Source of the DNA: Roseovarius pelagicus
Lineage (GTDB): Bacteria; Pseudomonadota; Alphaproteobacteria; Rhodobacterales; Rhodobacteraceae
NCBI RefSeq assembly: GCF_025639885.1
Contig: NZ_CP106738.1
Location: 2,418,001-2,482,000 of the forward strand
Reading direction: 5' to 3'
DNA length: 64,000 nucleotides
Below the pieces are notes generated by a model that saw only the letters and a program-made list of their open reading frames with translations, had not been told where the DNA came from and searched no databases. The translations under genes and the position numbers were made by a program. Of this stretch, positions 10,232-20,323 are shown one piece after another (the first letter of the stretch is position 1; every line of letters starts with the position of its first letter).

Positions 10232-10856
10232 CTTGACTGGACTCTAATGACAATCTGTTCCATCTAGTTGTTAACAAGCAATTAGAGGAAGATGAGTATG
10301 TCGGATTTAGCATTCATTACGGACGGAGCAGTCGGTGTACTGTTCCTGGTCGCTGGCCTCATCGATGCCGGCGTTAACCATTGTCCGAATGAAGGTTGTC
10401 TCGCAAAAAATGAAGTTCAAGCCTACAACAGTCTATCTGTTGGTCAGACAACGTTTCAAAAGAACGTTGTCGGCGAAGAGCTTTACTTTCGGCGGGACAC
10501 AGGGGTAGCAAACGGTCCATTTCAATGGATTTGGGGTGCCTCTGCAACAAGCGATGGAGAGCTATGGGCTGGCGTTGGTCAGGCCGTGACATTCTCTACG
10601 CGAAACGATCGGTTCTATACGCAGCTGCACTCAATGCTCGGCCTTTACGAAAAGGGCGATGGGGTGGATCTGGGTGGACCTGTCGAATTCCGATCCGGCA
10701 TAGAATTCGGATATCAGAATAAAATGGGTACTCGCATGGCGATCAGCTTTGATCACCGATCGAACGCGGGCATCTATTCGCTGAACCCCGGACTTGAAAC
10801 TGTACAGTTTCGGGTCTCTATCCCAACCAAGTGATTGTTATCAGTGTCCAGTCTTG
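10232..10856 (+). other. intervening sequence (IVS) in 23S helix 25
   Basis: Relative to E. coli 23S, homology breaks after CAATCAGTCGGAG and resumes at TTGTGACGGCGTACC. The two ends of the insert, 10232-10255 and 10833-10856, are complementary over 24 positions with only about four mismatches and one G-U pair, so they form a long extended helix 25. Such stems are RNase III sites in known 23S intervening sequences. The interior is almost entirely filled by one reading frame whose TGA stop lies inside the right arm. The insert is on the same strand as the rRNA, so its transcription depends on the rRNA promoter. Confidence 0.85.
10298..10834 (+). CDS. PagL-like lipid A deacylase (acyloxyacyl hydrolase) encoded inside 23S rRNA
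   Basis: A 178-residue frame within the helix 25 insert. Near its end, FDHRSNAGIYSLNPGLET has the PagL catalytic arrangement: His 153, Ser 155 (H-x-S-N) and Glu 167. The Ser-to-Glu distance of 12 equals that of the P. aeruginosa PagL triad (His126, Ser128, Glu140). GGPVEFRSGIEFGY fits a beta-barrel strand. The N-terminus is hydrophobic (AVGVLFLVAGLI) and could act as an export signal, although it lacks positive charges. PagL enzymes sit in the outer membrane and remove the 3-O acyl chain of lipid A. GAGGAA (10285-10290) is well placed for ATG 10298 and too close for ATG 10292. No stop or frameshift interrupts the frame. Expression from an excised rRNA fragment is inference. Confidence 0.75.
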   Translation: MSDLAFITDGAVGVLFLVAGLIDAGVNHCPNEGCLAKNEVQAYNSLSVGQTTFQKNVVGEELYFRRDTGVANGPFQWIWGASATSDGELWAGVGQAVTFSTRNDRFYTQLHSMLGLYEKGDGVDLGGPVEFRSGIEFGYQNKMGTRMAISFDHRSNAGIYSLNPGLETVQFRVSIPTK

Positions 10857-11355
10857 TGACGGCGTACCTTTTGTATAATGGGTCATCGACTTGGTCTATC
10901 TAGCAAGCTTAAGCCGTTAGGTGTAGGCGCAGCGAAAGCGAGTCTTAATAGGGCGAATGAGTTAGATGGATCAGACCCGAAACCGAGTGATCTAGGCATG
11001 ACCAGGATGAAGGTAAGGTAACACTTACTGGAGGTCCGAACCCACACCTGTTGAAAAAGGTCGGGATGAGTTGTGCCTAGGGGTGAAAGGCCAATCAAAC
11101 TCGGAGATAGCTGGTTCTCTGCGAAAACTATTTAGGTAGTGCGTCATCCGAATACCCTCGGGGGTAGAGCACTGGATGGGTAATGGGGCCCCACAGGCTT
11201 ACTGATCCTAACCAAACTCCGAATACCGAGAAGTACTAGATGGCAGACAGACTGCGGATGCTAACGTCCGTAGTCGAGAGGGAAACAACCCTGACCTACA
11301 GCTAAGGCCCCTAATTCATGGCTAAGTGGGAAAGCAGGTGGGACGACCAAAACAA

Positions 11356-11386
<31 letters not shown>

Positions 11387-12122
11387 TAAAGATAGCGTAA
11401 CAGCTCACTGGTCTAAATAAGTTGTCCTGCGGCGAAGATGTAACGGGGCTCAAGCCATGAGCCGAAGCTTAGGATGCCGTAAGGCATGGTAGCAGAGCGT
11501 AGTGTGACATAGTTCCATTCCTCCTTAGCTGGTTTCGACCAGCATTGGAGGAGAGGAGCTTTCGATGAAGCGGGCGCGTGAGCGATCCCGTGGAGAGATC
11601 ACTAGTGAGAATGATGACATGAGTAGCGATAAACAGTGTGAGAGACACTGTCGCCGAAAGTCCAAGGGTTCCTGCTTAAAGCTAATCTGAGCAGGGTGAG
11701 CCGACCCCTAAGGCGAGGCCGAAAGGCGTAGTCGATGGGAACCAGGTTAATATTCCTGGGCCAGATGGAAGTGACGGATCGTGAAGGTTGTTCACCCTTA
11801 TTGGATTGGGTGGGCCGCTAATCGGTTCCTGGAAATAGCTCCATCGCTAGATCGTACCCTAAACCAACACAGGTGGACCGGTAGAGAATACCAAGGCGCT
11901 TGAGAGAACCACATTTAAGGAACTCGGCAAAATACCTCCGTAAGTTCGCGAGAAGGAGGCCCGATTGGGACGCAAGTCTTGGTCGGGGGCACAAACCAGG
12001 GGGTGGCGACTGTTTACTAAAAACACAGGGCTCTGCGAAGTCGCAAGACGACGTATAGGGTCTGACGCCTGCCCGGTGCCTGAAGGTTAAAAGGAGGGGT
12101 GAGAGCTCTGAATTGAAGCCCA

Positions 12123-12205
<83 letters not shown>

Positions 12206-12460
12206 CGACTTCCCCGCTGTCTCAAATGTGGACTCAGCGAAATTGAATTGCCTGTCAAGATGCAGGCTTCCCGCGGTTAGACGGAAAGACCCCGTGCACC
12301 TTTACTACAGCTTCGCACTGGCATCAGAATTGAGATGTGCAGGATAGGTGGTAGGCTTTGAAGCATGAACGCTAGTTTGTGTGGAGCCACCCTTGAGATA
12401 CCACTCTTCGCACTTTTGATGTCTAACCGCGGTCCGTTATCCGGATCCGGGACCCTGCGT

Positions 12461-12495
<35 letters not shown>

Positions 12496-12633
12496 GCGTA
12501 ACGGAGGCGCGCGAAGGTTGGCTCAGAGCGGTCGGAAATCGCTCGTTGAGTGCAATGGCAGAAGCCAGCCTGACTGCGAGACTGACAAGTCGAGCAGAGT
12601 CGAAAGACGGCCATAGTGATCCGGTGGTCCCGA

Positions 12634-12687
<54 letters not shown>

Positions 12688-13197
12688 ACTGCCCAAGAGT
12701 CCATATCGACGGCAGTGTTTGGCACCTCGATGTCGGCTCATCTCATCCTGGGGCTGGAGCAGGTCCCAAGGGTACGGCTGTTCGCCGTTTAAAGAGGTAC
12801 GTGAGCTGGGTTTAGAACGTCGTGAGACAGTTCGGTCCCTATCTGCCGTGGGTGTAGGATACTTGAGAGGAGTTGCCCCTAGTACGAGAGGACCGGGGTG
12901 AACGTTCCACTGGTGGACCAGTTGTCGTGCCAACGGCAGTGCTGGGTAGCTATGAACGGACAGGATAACCGCTGAAGGCATCTAAGCGGGAAGCCCCCCT
13001 CAAAACAAGGTATCCCTGAGAGCCGTGGTAGACCACCACGTCGATAGGCTGGAGATGTAAGTGCAGCAATGCATTCAGTTGACCAGTACTAATTGCTCGA
13101 TAGGCTTGATTTGATCCAGTAGAAGTCAGACTTCATACCGGACCAAAGTCATACACACCAACTACATGACTTGACTTGGAACCCGAGGATCTTTCTC

Positions 13198-13315
13198 GGT
13201 TTGGTGGTCATAGCACAAGCGAAACACCCGGTCCCATCCCGAACCCGGCCGTTAAGCGCTGTCGCGCCAATGGTACTGCGTCTTAAGGCGTGGGAGAGTA
13301 GGTCGCTGCCAAACC
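13198..13315 (+). rRNA. rrf: 5S ribosomal RNA
   Basis: A 118-nt gene whose ends pair (GGTTTGG with CCAAACC). The core contains ACCCGGTCCCATCCCGAACCC and the GGTACTGCGTCTTAAGGCGTGGGAGAGTAGG region typical of alphaproteobacterial 5S. It is co-transcribed with 23S. Confidence 0.95.
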
Positions 13316-13371
13316 TAGTAAGATCCTCGAGATATGTATCTCTCTTCGATGTTAGACTAACAATCCATTGG

Positions 13372-13448
<77 letters not shown>

Positions 13449-13476
13449 AATTTACAAATATATACAATACGTTAAC

Positions 13477-13498
13477 AGCCACCCTCGGGTGGCTTTTT
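13477..13498 (+). terminator. rho-independent terminator of the rRNA operon
   Basis: AGCCACC (13477-13483) pairs with GGTGGCT (13488-13494) around a CTCG loop and runs into five T residues. It lies 28 bp after tRNA-fMet. Confidence 0.85.
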
Positions 13499-13822
13499 GC
13501 GTTGGCGTTTTGGCTGGTGCTACGCTGGTGCTACGTTTTGAAGGCGTAGCGATGGTCGGGAGGTAGGAAGGCTGAGTCGGGCGGAAAGCAGAAGTTCGCT
13601 GCACCTAGAATGAATGACTGCTAACGGTGAGATTTCTAAAATGGGGCGTAAGTCACGTCATTGATGCTCTAGCGAATACGAATGAATGAGCAAAAACCCA
13701 ATGCCATCTTCAAAACACTGCATATGGAGTAATATTGAAGAGCGTCTCTTGAAAACATGCCACATCTAGCTCTTGAAAACCGCGCACCGGCCTCACAATT
13801 GTTAACAAACATTTGAAAAACA
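13499..13822. other. non-coding region after the rRNA operon
   Basis: No credible gene. An 11-bp tandem repeat (GCTGGTGCTAC twice, about 13513-13534) and two copies of CTCTTGAAAAC (around 13747 and 13772) are visible. Their role is unknown. Confidence 0.4.
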
Positions 13823-13834
13823 GTGAGGCCCAAT

Positions 13835-14101
13835 ATGTCGGCTCAAAAACTTACATTCTTTTCGTGCGACAACGGAGACGCCTCACTCATTGAGGCTCAC
13901 GGCTGGGTCATCATGACGGACGTAAATTATCGTGCCGACGCGAGTAACGACGACAGCGACACGCTGGATTTTGCGCCTAAAATCAGAAGTGCGTGCAATG
14001 ACGACAAGCTGGACATTTTTGTTCTGACGCATCCTGACGAGGATCACCTCAGTGGCTTTGGCGACATCTTCCATTTGGGCAAACCTGTTGATTGTCACTG
14101 A
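13835..14101 (+). pseudogene. truncated metallo-beta-lactamase-fold hydrolase
   Basis: The N-terminal fragment (about 85 residues) of an MBL-fold protein. VLTHPDEDHLSGFG contains the HxDxDH zinc motif of this fold, as in ComEC-like and related hydrolases. GTG 13823 is an alternative start. The frame ends when it runs into the left inverted repeat of the IS21 element: the last residues (VDCH) and the stop are encoded by the IS end. The rest of the gene is not found on the other side of the IS, so this is a remnant rather than a simple insertion mutant. Confidence 0.7.
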
Positions 14102-14198
14102 GAACTGACCCGGTAGCCCCATAAATTGTCACTGAGAACTGACCCATGTGAACACACTTCCCCGACGGTTTTGGTTGGGGGGATTTGGAGTGATCGAC

Positions 14199-15728
14199 AT
14201 GGGATTTTTGAGTGTCATTCGACGCTGGGCATTGCGTGACAAAATGCCAATCAGGGAGATTGCCCGGCGGACGGGTTTGTCTCGGAACACGATCAAGAAG
14301 TATCTGCGTGAAGGTGCGGTGGAGCCGAGGTTCAAGACGCCCAAGCGTCCAAGCAAGCTGGACCCCTACGCGGATCGGCTGTCAGCCTGGCTTTTAATCC
14401 AGACGCGGAAGTCACGCAAAGAGCGGCGGACAGTGAAGCAAATGCATGCTGATCTGGTGAAGCTGGGATATAATGGTTCCTATGAACGCGTGGCAGCTTT
14501 CGCCCGGGCATGGCGTGAAGATCGGCATCGAGCGGAACAGACGACGGGGCGCGGCACCTATGTGCCTTTGGTGTTCGCGCCCGGCGAAGCCTTCCAATTC
14601 GATTGGAGCGAGGACAGGGCCAACATCGGTGGTGAGCGCGTCAAACTTCAGGTCGCGCATATCAAACTGTCACACAGCCGGGCTTTCTTGGTGCGGGCCT
14701 ACCCGCTGCAAACGCACGAGATGCTGTTTGACGCCCACTGGCATGCATTCCGCGTCTTCGGCGGCGTGCCTGGTCGCGGGATCTATGACAATATGAAGAC
14801 CGCCGTTGATCGTGTGGGCAAAGGCAAGCAGCGGGACGTCAATGCACGCTTCAAGGCTATGGCCAGCCACTACGTGTTTGAGCCCGAGTTCTGCAATCCA
14901 GCCGCAGGTTGGGAGAAAGGCCAGGTTGAGAAGAACGTGCAGGATGCGCGCAACCGCATGTGGCAGGTCATGCCAGTCTTTGCCGATCAGGCAGAGCTGA
15001 ACCAATGGCTTGAAGATCGCTGTATCGCCCTTTGGGCAGAGACACCGCACAAGGCTTTGCCGGGGTCCATCGCTGACGTGTGGGAGGCCGAGAAGCCCAC
15101 GCTGATGGCACTGCCGCCGGCATTCGATGGCTTTATCGAACATAGTAAGCGTGTGTCACCCACATGCCTGATCACGTTCGAACGCAATCGCTACAGCGTT
15201 CCCGCCAGCTTTGCGAACCGACGTGTCAGTTTGCATGTCTATCCCGAACGGCTGGTCATGGTCGCTGAAGGGCAAACGGTTTGCGAGCATGCGCGGATCA
15301 TCGAGCGGTCTCATCGCAAGCCCGGCAAGGTCATCTATGACTGGCGTCACTATCTCGCTGTCATCCAACGCAAACCAGGTGCCTTACGCAATGGTGCGCC
15401 GTTCACGGAGATGCCGGATGCCTTCCGGCAACTTCAGGATCACATGCTGCGTAAAGAAGGCGGTGACCGAGAGATGGTCGACATTCTGTCTCTGGTCCTT
15501 CAGCACAACGAAGATGACGTTTTGTGCGCAGTGGAGCTGGCACTTGAAGCGGGCGTCCCCACCAAGACGCACATCCTGAACCTGTTGCATCGATTGATCG
15601 ACCGCAGACCGACAGATCACCCCGAGGTCGATCCGCCGGACGCACTGGCATTGCAGTCAACGCCAGAGGCCAACGTCGATCGCTATGACGGGTTGCGACA
15701 GACTAAGGAGAAGCGCCATGCGTCATGA
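14199..15728 (+). CDS. istA: IS21-family transposase IstA
   Basis: A 509-residue DDE transposase. The N-terminal helix-turn-helix ([25 protein letters not shown], residues about 14-38) binds the IS ends. The catalytic core shows FQFDWSED (first Asp), [13 protein letters not shown] (second Asp) and [12 protein letters not shown] (Glu). The C-terminal region, with [13 protein letters not shown], is typical of IstA. Start ATG 14199 is chosen because [14 protein letters not shown] matches family N-termini; GTG 14148 is a longer option. It overlaps istB by 11 bp, which indicates translational coupling. Confidence 0.95.
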   Translation: MGFLSVIRRWALRDKMPIREIARRTGLSRNTIKKYLREGAVEPRFKTPKRPSKLDPYADRLSAWLLIQTRKSRKERRTVKQMHADLVKLGYNGSYERVAAFARAWREDRHRAEQTTGRGTYVPLVFAPGEAFQFDWSEDRANIGGERVKLQVAHIKLSHSRAFLVRAYPLQTHEMLFDAHWHAFRVFGGVPGRGIYDNMKTAVDRVGKGKQRDVNARFKAMASHYVFEPEFCNPAAGWEKGQVEKNVQDARNRMWQVMPVFADQAELNQWLEDRCIALWAETPHKALPGSIADVWEAEKPTLMALPPAFDGFIEHSKRVSPTCLITFERNRYSVPASFANRRVSLHVYPERLVMVAEGQTVCEHARIIERSHRKPGKVIYDWRHYLAVIQRKPGALRNGAPFTEMPDAFRQLQDHMLRKEGGDREMVDILSLVLQHNEDDVLCAVELALEAGVPTKTHILNLLHRLIDRRPTDHPEVDPPDALALQSTPEANVDRYDGLRQTKEKRHAS

Positions 15729-16509
15729 CCCAGCAGGAGCTTCTATCGTGATCATGCTACGCAGTCTCAAGCTGTACGGCATGGCAAATGCGATTGAAGA
15801 CTTGGTCGCCCAGGGCGCGCCAGCGTTCGAAGCTGCCACACCAATGCTGTCACAGCTGCTCAAGGCCGAGATCGCCGAGCGCGAGGTACGGTCTATCGCC
15901 TACCACACGAAGGTCGCCCGCTTCCCCGCATATAAAGACCTCACCGGCTTTGACTTTGCGTCCAGTGAGATCAACGAGGCAACAGTCCGACAGTTGCATC
16001 GGTGCGAGTTCATTGAAGCGACTGAAAATGTCGTGCTGATCGGCGGCCCCGGAACCGGCAAAAGCCATACTGCTACAGCAATTGGTGTGCAGGCGATTGA
16101 GCATCACAGGCGAAAGGTCCGCTTCTTCTCGACCGTGGAATTGGTTAATGCACTGGAGCAAGAGAAAGCGCTTGGAAAGGCTGGGAAACTGGCTGAGATG
16201 CTGACCAAGGTCGATTTGGTTATCTTAGACGAGCTTGGCTACCTGCCGTTCAGTTCATCTGGTGGGGCATTGCTCTTCCACCTACTCAGTAAGCTCTATG
16301 AGCGCACCAGTGTGATCATCACCACCAACCTTAGCTTCTCAGAATGGGCGCAGGTCTTCGGGGATGCAAAGATGACCACCGCTCTCTTGGATCGGCTTAC
16401 CCACCGCTGCCACATCCTCGAAACCGGAAACGACAGCTACCGCTTCAAGGTCAGTTCTGAGGCAGCAAAGAAAACTGCAAAGGAGGCCAAAACATTGACC
16501 GCATCATAG
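15718..16509 (+). CDS. istB: IS21-family helper ATPase IstB
   Basis: A 263-residue DnaA/DnaC-like AAA+ ATPase that selects target DNA and stimulates IstA. The Walker A motif GGPGTGKSH is at about 114-122, Walker [13 protein letters not shown] at about 172-183, and the sensor region [12 protein letters not shown] follows. ATG 15718 has a good AAGGAG upstream and lies within the end of istA. Length and motifs match complete IstB proteins, so the element looks intact. Confidence 0.95.
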   Translation: MRHDPAGASIVIMLRSLKLYGMANAIEDLVAQGAPAFEAATPMLSQLLKAEIAEREVRSIAYHTKVARFPAYKDLTGFDFASSEINEATVRQLHRCEFIEATENVVLIGGPGTGKSHTATAIGVQAIEHHRRKVRFFSTVELVNALEQEKALGKAGKLAEMLTKVDLVILDELGYLPFSSSGGALLFHLLSKLYERTSVIITTNLSFSEWAQVFGDAKMTTALLDRLTHRCHILETGNDSYRFKVSSEAAKKTAKEAKTLTAS

Positions 16510-16575
16510 ACCACGACGCATAACTGAGGGTGGGTCAAATCTCGGTGAAAATACCGGGTCAGTTCTCAGTGACAA

Positions 16576-17706
16576 TCAACAATGCCGCATCTGATTGTTA
16601 GCGCCGCCGACCACCGCCGGCGACATGAAGAACCCTTTGGTTTCACGCTCGATGCATTCGCCGCCACACATGATCTCGGCACCTTCCTTGCGCGCTATAT
16701 CAAGATAGCTTTTGTTTACCCGAAGCTGCTTTTCGTCCACGACCGGGCCGAGATCGCTTTTCTCATCCAGTGCGTGGCCAGCACGTAGGGCGCGTGTGCG
16801 TTCGACCATCGCTGCGAGAAGCTGATCGTGGATGCCGGGGGTTGCAATGATGCGTGTGTTTGAGGTGCAGCGCTGGCCGGTAGAGATAACCGACCCGTTA
16901 ATGGCGCAATCCGTGGCATTTGCGAGGTCGGCGTCATCCAGTACTATCAGGGGACTTTTGCCGCCCATTTCCTGCTGCAGCTTGCCGCCGCGTGCGGTCA
17001 CCGCCTCTCGCACTGACTGGCCGGTGGCGACGGATCCGGTGAAAGAAAGCGCATCCACCTGGTCGGAGGCGCACATCGCCGTTCCCGCCTCGCTGCCCCT
17101 GCCCATTACGAGGTTGAATACGCCATCGGGCAGACCGGACCGAGACAGGATTTCAGTTAATTCCCAAGCCATGGCCGGGGTCAGTTCAGCAGGTTTCATC
17201 ACAACCGTATTGCCATAAGCAAGCGCGGGTGCCGCCTTCCACGCGGGAATGGCCACTGGAAAATTCCAAGGCGTGACAAGCCCAACGACACCCACCGGCT
17301 CGTAACGGACATCGGCGATGACGCCCGGCCTGACGGAGGTCACCAGATCGCCAGCCACGCGCAGAGATTCCTGTGCATAGAACTTGAAGACTTGGCCAGC
17401 GCGGGTCACTTCTCCGATGGCTTCTGACAGGATTTTGCCTTGCTCGCGTGCGAGAAGGCGGCCCAGATCTTCGCGTCTGGCCAGCAGTTCGCTGCCCACG
17501 AAATCCAGCGCATCCGCCCGGGTCTGCGGCGTGGTGGCGCGCCATTCCGGCAGTGCCGCTCGGGCCGCGGCGATGGCGTCTTGCGTCTGTGCCGCATCCG
17601 CGCGGGCATAGACACCGACAATATCGGACAGATCCGAAGGGTTAATGTTTTCAACTTCCGCGACGCCCGGAACCCAAGCGCCGTCGATGTAGTTCAGTCT
17701 GGTCAT
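16576..17706 (-). pseudogene. aldehyde dehydrogenase, 3' end removed at the IS21 junction
   Basis: The first 376 residues of an NAD(P)-dependent aldehyde dehydrogenase (succinate-semialdehyde dehydrogenase-like). The cofactor region VTPWNFPVAIPAWK, the general base Glu in QQEMGGKSPL and the catalytic Cys in STGQRCTSNTR are present. The protein stops right after NNQMR, where the related full-length enzyme at 39530-40969 continues with the EIFGPV segment for roughly another 100 residues. The last codons and TGA come from the IS right end. Loss of the C-terminal oligomerisation and substrate region probably inactivates it. It follows the aminotransferase gene by 18 bp on the same strand. Confidence 0.85.
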
Positions 17707-17724
17707 TGTTTTGCTTTCCCGGCT

Positions 17725-19089
17725 TCAAAGTTCAGCTGCAAGCTGGTCAAGGCTGGCGGTCAGGATGTCGACCATTTCGTCCACTTCAGCGGGGGTGATG
17801 ATCAGCGGCGGGCAGAAGGCCAGCGCGTCGATCATGTTGCGCGAAATCAGTCCCTTTTCGGTCATAATGACATTCATCCGACCACCGAGCGTTCCCGCGC
17901 CAAACTCTGCCTCGCGACCTTGCGGCGCGACCATTTCCACGGCGGCAAGCAGGCCCTTGCCACGGACCTCGCCGACGAGAGCGTGGCCTTTGAGCGTGTT
18001 CAGTTTGTCCATCATGTAGGCCCCGGTTTCTGCGGCGTTCGCGACCAGATCGCGTTCCTCAATGATCTTGATGGTCTCGAGCGCCACCGCCGCGCCAACA
18101 GGGTGTGCCCCGCCGGTAAAGCCATGGCCCAGAACGCCGATCCTGTTGCTTTCGTCGGCAACCGGTTCATAGACGCGATCGTTGATCATAAAGGCGGAGA
18201 AGGGAATATAGGACGAGGTGATTTGCTTGGACATTGTGATGATGTCGGGCTGGATGTCATAGGTTTGCGACCCGAACATCTGGCCGGTCCGGCCAAAGCC
18301 GCAGATCACTTCGTCGGCGATCAGGAGGATGTCGTATCTCGACAGTACCGCTTGGATCTTTTCCCAGTAGGTTGCTGGGGGCACGACGACGCCACCAGCG
18401 CCCATGATCGGTTCCGCAATGAAGGCCGCGACTGTATCGGGGCCTTCCTGTTGGATCATCGTGTCCAGATCCTCGGCGCAGCGTGTGGCGAACTGTTCTT
18501 CGGTTTCGCCGTCCGTTCCGTTCCTCCAAAAGTGCGGGCAGGTCGTGTGTTTGATGCCTTCGAAAGGCAGGTCGAAGGAGCGGTGGTTGTTGGGTAGGCC
18601 GGTCAGAGATGCCGAAAGCGCCGTGACTCCGTGATATCCGCGCAGGCGCGAGATGATCTTCTTTTTTTCCGGTTTGCCCATCGCATTGGAGCGATACCAA
18701 ACCATCTTGATGATGGTGTCATTGGCCTCGGAACCGGAGTTGGTAAAGAACACTTTGCTCATCGGTGCGGGGGCCAGCGAGATCAGCTTCTCTGCCAGAT
18801 CGATGACCGGGCCGTGCGACTTGTGCGAAAAGCTGTGGTAAAATGGCAGCTTGCGCATCTGCGCATAGGCCGCATCCGCCAGCCGGACCTCGTCAAAGCC
18901 CAAGGCAACGCTCCACAGGCCAGCCATGGCCTCGATATAGGATTTGCCTGTATTGTCAAAGACGCGGATACCCTTTCCGCAGTCCATAATCATCGGGCCG
19001 TTTTGTTCATGTTCGCGGGCGTTGGTGTAGCCGTGAAAGTGGAAGGCTGTGTCGCGAGCTTCGGGCGAGTTCAGGAGAATATCGGTCAT
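17725..19089 (-). CDS. class III aminotransferase (omega-amino acid/diamine--pyruvate type)
   Basis: A 454-residue PLP enzyme. FFTNSGSEANDTIIKMVWY binds the cofactor phosphate, LLIADEVICGFGRTG holds the Asp that contacts the PLP pyridine, and ITMSKQITSSYIPFSA carries the Schiff-base Lys. This motif set is characteristic of pyruvate-dependent transaminases acting on GABA, beta-alanine, taurine or putrescine. The aldehyde dehydrogenase downstream would have oxidised the resulting semialdehyde, the usual pairing in amine catabolism. Divergent to a GntR gene with a palindromic operator between them, so substrate-responsive repression is likely. Exact substrate unknown. Confidence 0.85.
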   Translation of the reverse strand: MTDILLNSPEARDTAFHFHGYTNAREHEQNGPMIMDCGKGIRVFDNTGKSYIEAMAGLWSVALGFDEVRLADAAYAQMRKLPFYHSFSHKSHGPVIDLAEKLISLAPAPMSKVFFTNSGSEANDTIIKMVWYRSNAMGKPEKKKIISRLRGYHGVTALSASLTGLPNNHRSFDLPFEGIKHTTCPHFWRNGTDGETEEQFATRCAEDLDTMIQQEGPDTVAAFIAEPIMGAGGVVVPPATYWEKIQAVLSRYDILLIADEVICGFGRTGQMFGSQTYDIQPDIITMSKQITSSYIPFSAFMINDRVYEPVADESNRIGVLGHGFTGGAHPVGAAVALETIKIIEERDLVANAAETGAYMMDKLNTLKGHALVGEVRGKGLLAAVEMVAPQGREAEFGAGTLGGRMNVIMTEKGLISRNMIDALAFCPPLIITPAEVDEMVDILTASLDQLAAEL

Positions 19090-19249
19090 CGTCTGTCCTA
19101 TGGTCTAGGCGGGTTTCGTTGCGTCGGTGTGAAGGGTGTCCAAGTAGCGGATGTTGGCCCGAGGAATGTATTTCATTCAGGGAACTGGACTTTGGCAGCC
19201 TTCGCCAAGTTTCGGGGTTTGATCGCTACGAGGAGCAATCGCGTTATAG

Positions 19250-19295
19250 CTATTGATGTATGATGCGTCAAGTATGATGCATCATACATCAATAG
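19250..19295. promoter_or_regulatory. GntR operator palindrome between divergent genes
   Basis: Two perfect complementary arms (19250-19266 and 19279-19295, 17 bp each) surround a 12-bp centre. Inside, GTATGATGCATCATAC (19272-19287) is itself a perfect palindrome. The half-site GTATGATG therefore occurs at 19258-19265 and 19272-19279, with its complement at 19280-19287. It lies between the aminotransferase and the GntR gene, the expected place for an autoregulatory operator. Confidence 0.75.
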
Positions 19296-19351
19296 TGACA
19301 TGCCCGAACCACGATGATACGGTCCCAATTCTGACCGGTGTGGAGACTGAC

Positions 19352-20023
19352 GTGGACGACAAAAATGAGCTGTTTGCCATTAACCAAGCCTCGCTTGGGG
19401 AAATTGCCTATGAAAAGATTTCCGGCGCCATCATATCCGGGGCCTTCAAATCCGGCGAAAAACTTACAATTCGTGGTCTGGCAGACCTTCTCGAGATAAG
19501 CTCCACCCCGGTGCGCGACGCGGTGAAACGGCTGCTGCTGGAGGGTGCGCTCGAACAGCGCGCGCCACGGGATGTACGCGTTCCGGTCATCACCGCGGAG
19601 CACTACCGTCAGATTGTCGATATTCGGCTGGAACTAGAAGGGCTGGCCGCAGCGCGTGCAGCCGAGCGGCGCTCGGCAGACGATCTCGAATTTTTGCACC
19701 GGAATATCGAAGAGAACGAAGTGGCGCTGCGCAAGCGGGATTGGAAGCGGGGCATGGAGCTGAACAAGCAGTTCCATTTCGCTCTTGGCGAGGCCGCACG
19801 CATGCCAGTGCTTCTGAAACATCTCGGCAGCCTTTGGCTGCAGATCGGCCCACCGGTATCCGCATTCTATGCCCATGGTGGGCGCAAAATGATCGAATGT
19901 CATTACGATGTGGTCAAAGCGATCGAGAAGCGCGACTCGAAAGAGGCGCGCAGGCAGATAGTTCTCGATATTTCTGGCTCGGTCGAGGCGATCATTGCCA
20001 ATCTGGCATCGACCCATCGCTGA
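19352..20023 (+). CDS. GntR family (FCD/FadR-type) transcriptional regulator
   Basis: A 223-residue repressor. The winged helix-turn-helix (EIAYEKISGAIISGAF, then IRGLADLLEISSTPVRDAVKRLL) is followed by an all-helical FCD ligand domain with the usual metal-binding Asp/His pattern (DIRLELEGLAA, NKQFHFALGEAA, ECHYDVVKAI). GTG 19352 is chosen because GGAG lies six bases upstream. Longer in-frame starts, back to TTG 19253, would begin inside the operator palindrome and are unlikely. It probably controls the divergent aminotransferase and dehydrogenase genes and itself. Confidence 0.85.
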   Translation: MDDKNELFAINQASLGEIAYEKISGAIISGAFKSGEKLTIRGLADLLEISSTPVRDAVKRLLLEGALEQRAPRDVRVPVITAEHYRQIVDIRLELEGLAAARAAERRSADDLEFLHRNIEENEVALRKRDWKRGMELNKQFHFALGEAARMPVLLKHLGSLWLQIGPPVSAFYAHGGRKMIECHYDVVKAIEKRDSKEARRQIVLDISGSVEAIIANLASTHR

Positions 20024-20323
20024 GTTGGCTCATCCGGCCAAATACAGGTCAGGTTCCCCTTGGGACTGCGGCTCGATAGGCAGGCATTAGCCTTTTCAGT
20101 GCCACGCTAGGGATTGTCAATTTGCGCGGAAACGCACCTGACAGCGGATATCCTCATGACCAACCCTAGCAATCCTGCGCGATGTCGAGGACCTTCCTGG
20201 ACGTGTCGCGGTTTGATCCCGCTCCTTTGGTTGCATGTGTTGCAGCGAAGTAGACGAGCTATGGGCACGCAACGGGCGGACGAATTCGGCGCTGATTTGC
20301 CAGAGCGCAGGTCGCGGATGTAG
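20024..20323. other. non-coding gap between two converging GntR genes
   Basis: About 300 bp with no credible gene and no strong terminator hairpin visible. Short frames here have no recognisable motifs. Confidence 0.4.

Larger units (their letters stand above)
14086..16581. mobile_element. IS21-family insertion sequence
   Basis: A 2,496-bp element bounded by perfect 30-bp inverted repeats at 14086-14115 and 16552-16581 (outer bases TGTTGATTGTCACTGAGAAC). A second internal copy of ATTGTCACTGAGAACTGACC lies at 14125-14144, and a degenerate copy near 16531-16547; such multiple end repeats are typical of IS21. It encodes IstA and IstB. The flanks (GGCAAACC on the left, ATGCCGCA on the right) show no target duplication, and the genes on the two sides are different and both truncated. 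This points to a deletion or recombination through the element after insertion. Confidence 0.95.

Noticed and set aside
13513-13534. Tandem GCTGGTGCTAC repeat after the rRNA operon as an attachment site.
   Set aside because: Only two short copies, no integrase nearby and no tRNA identity; too little to support a call.
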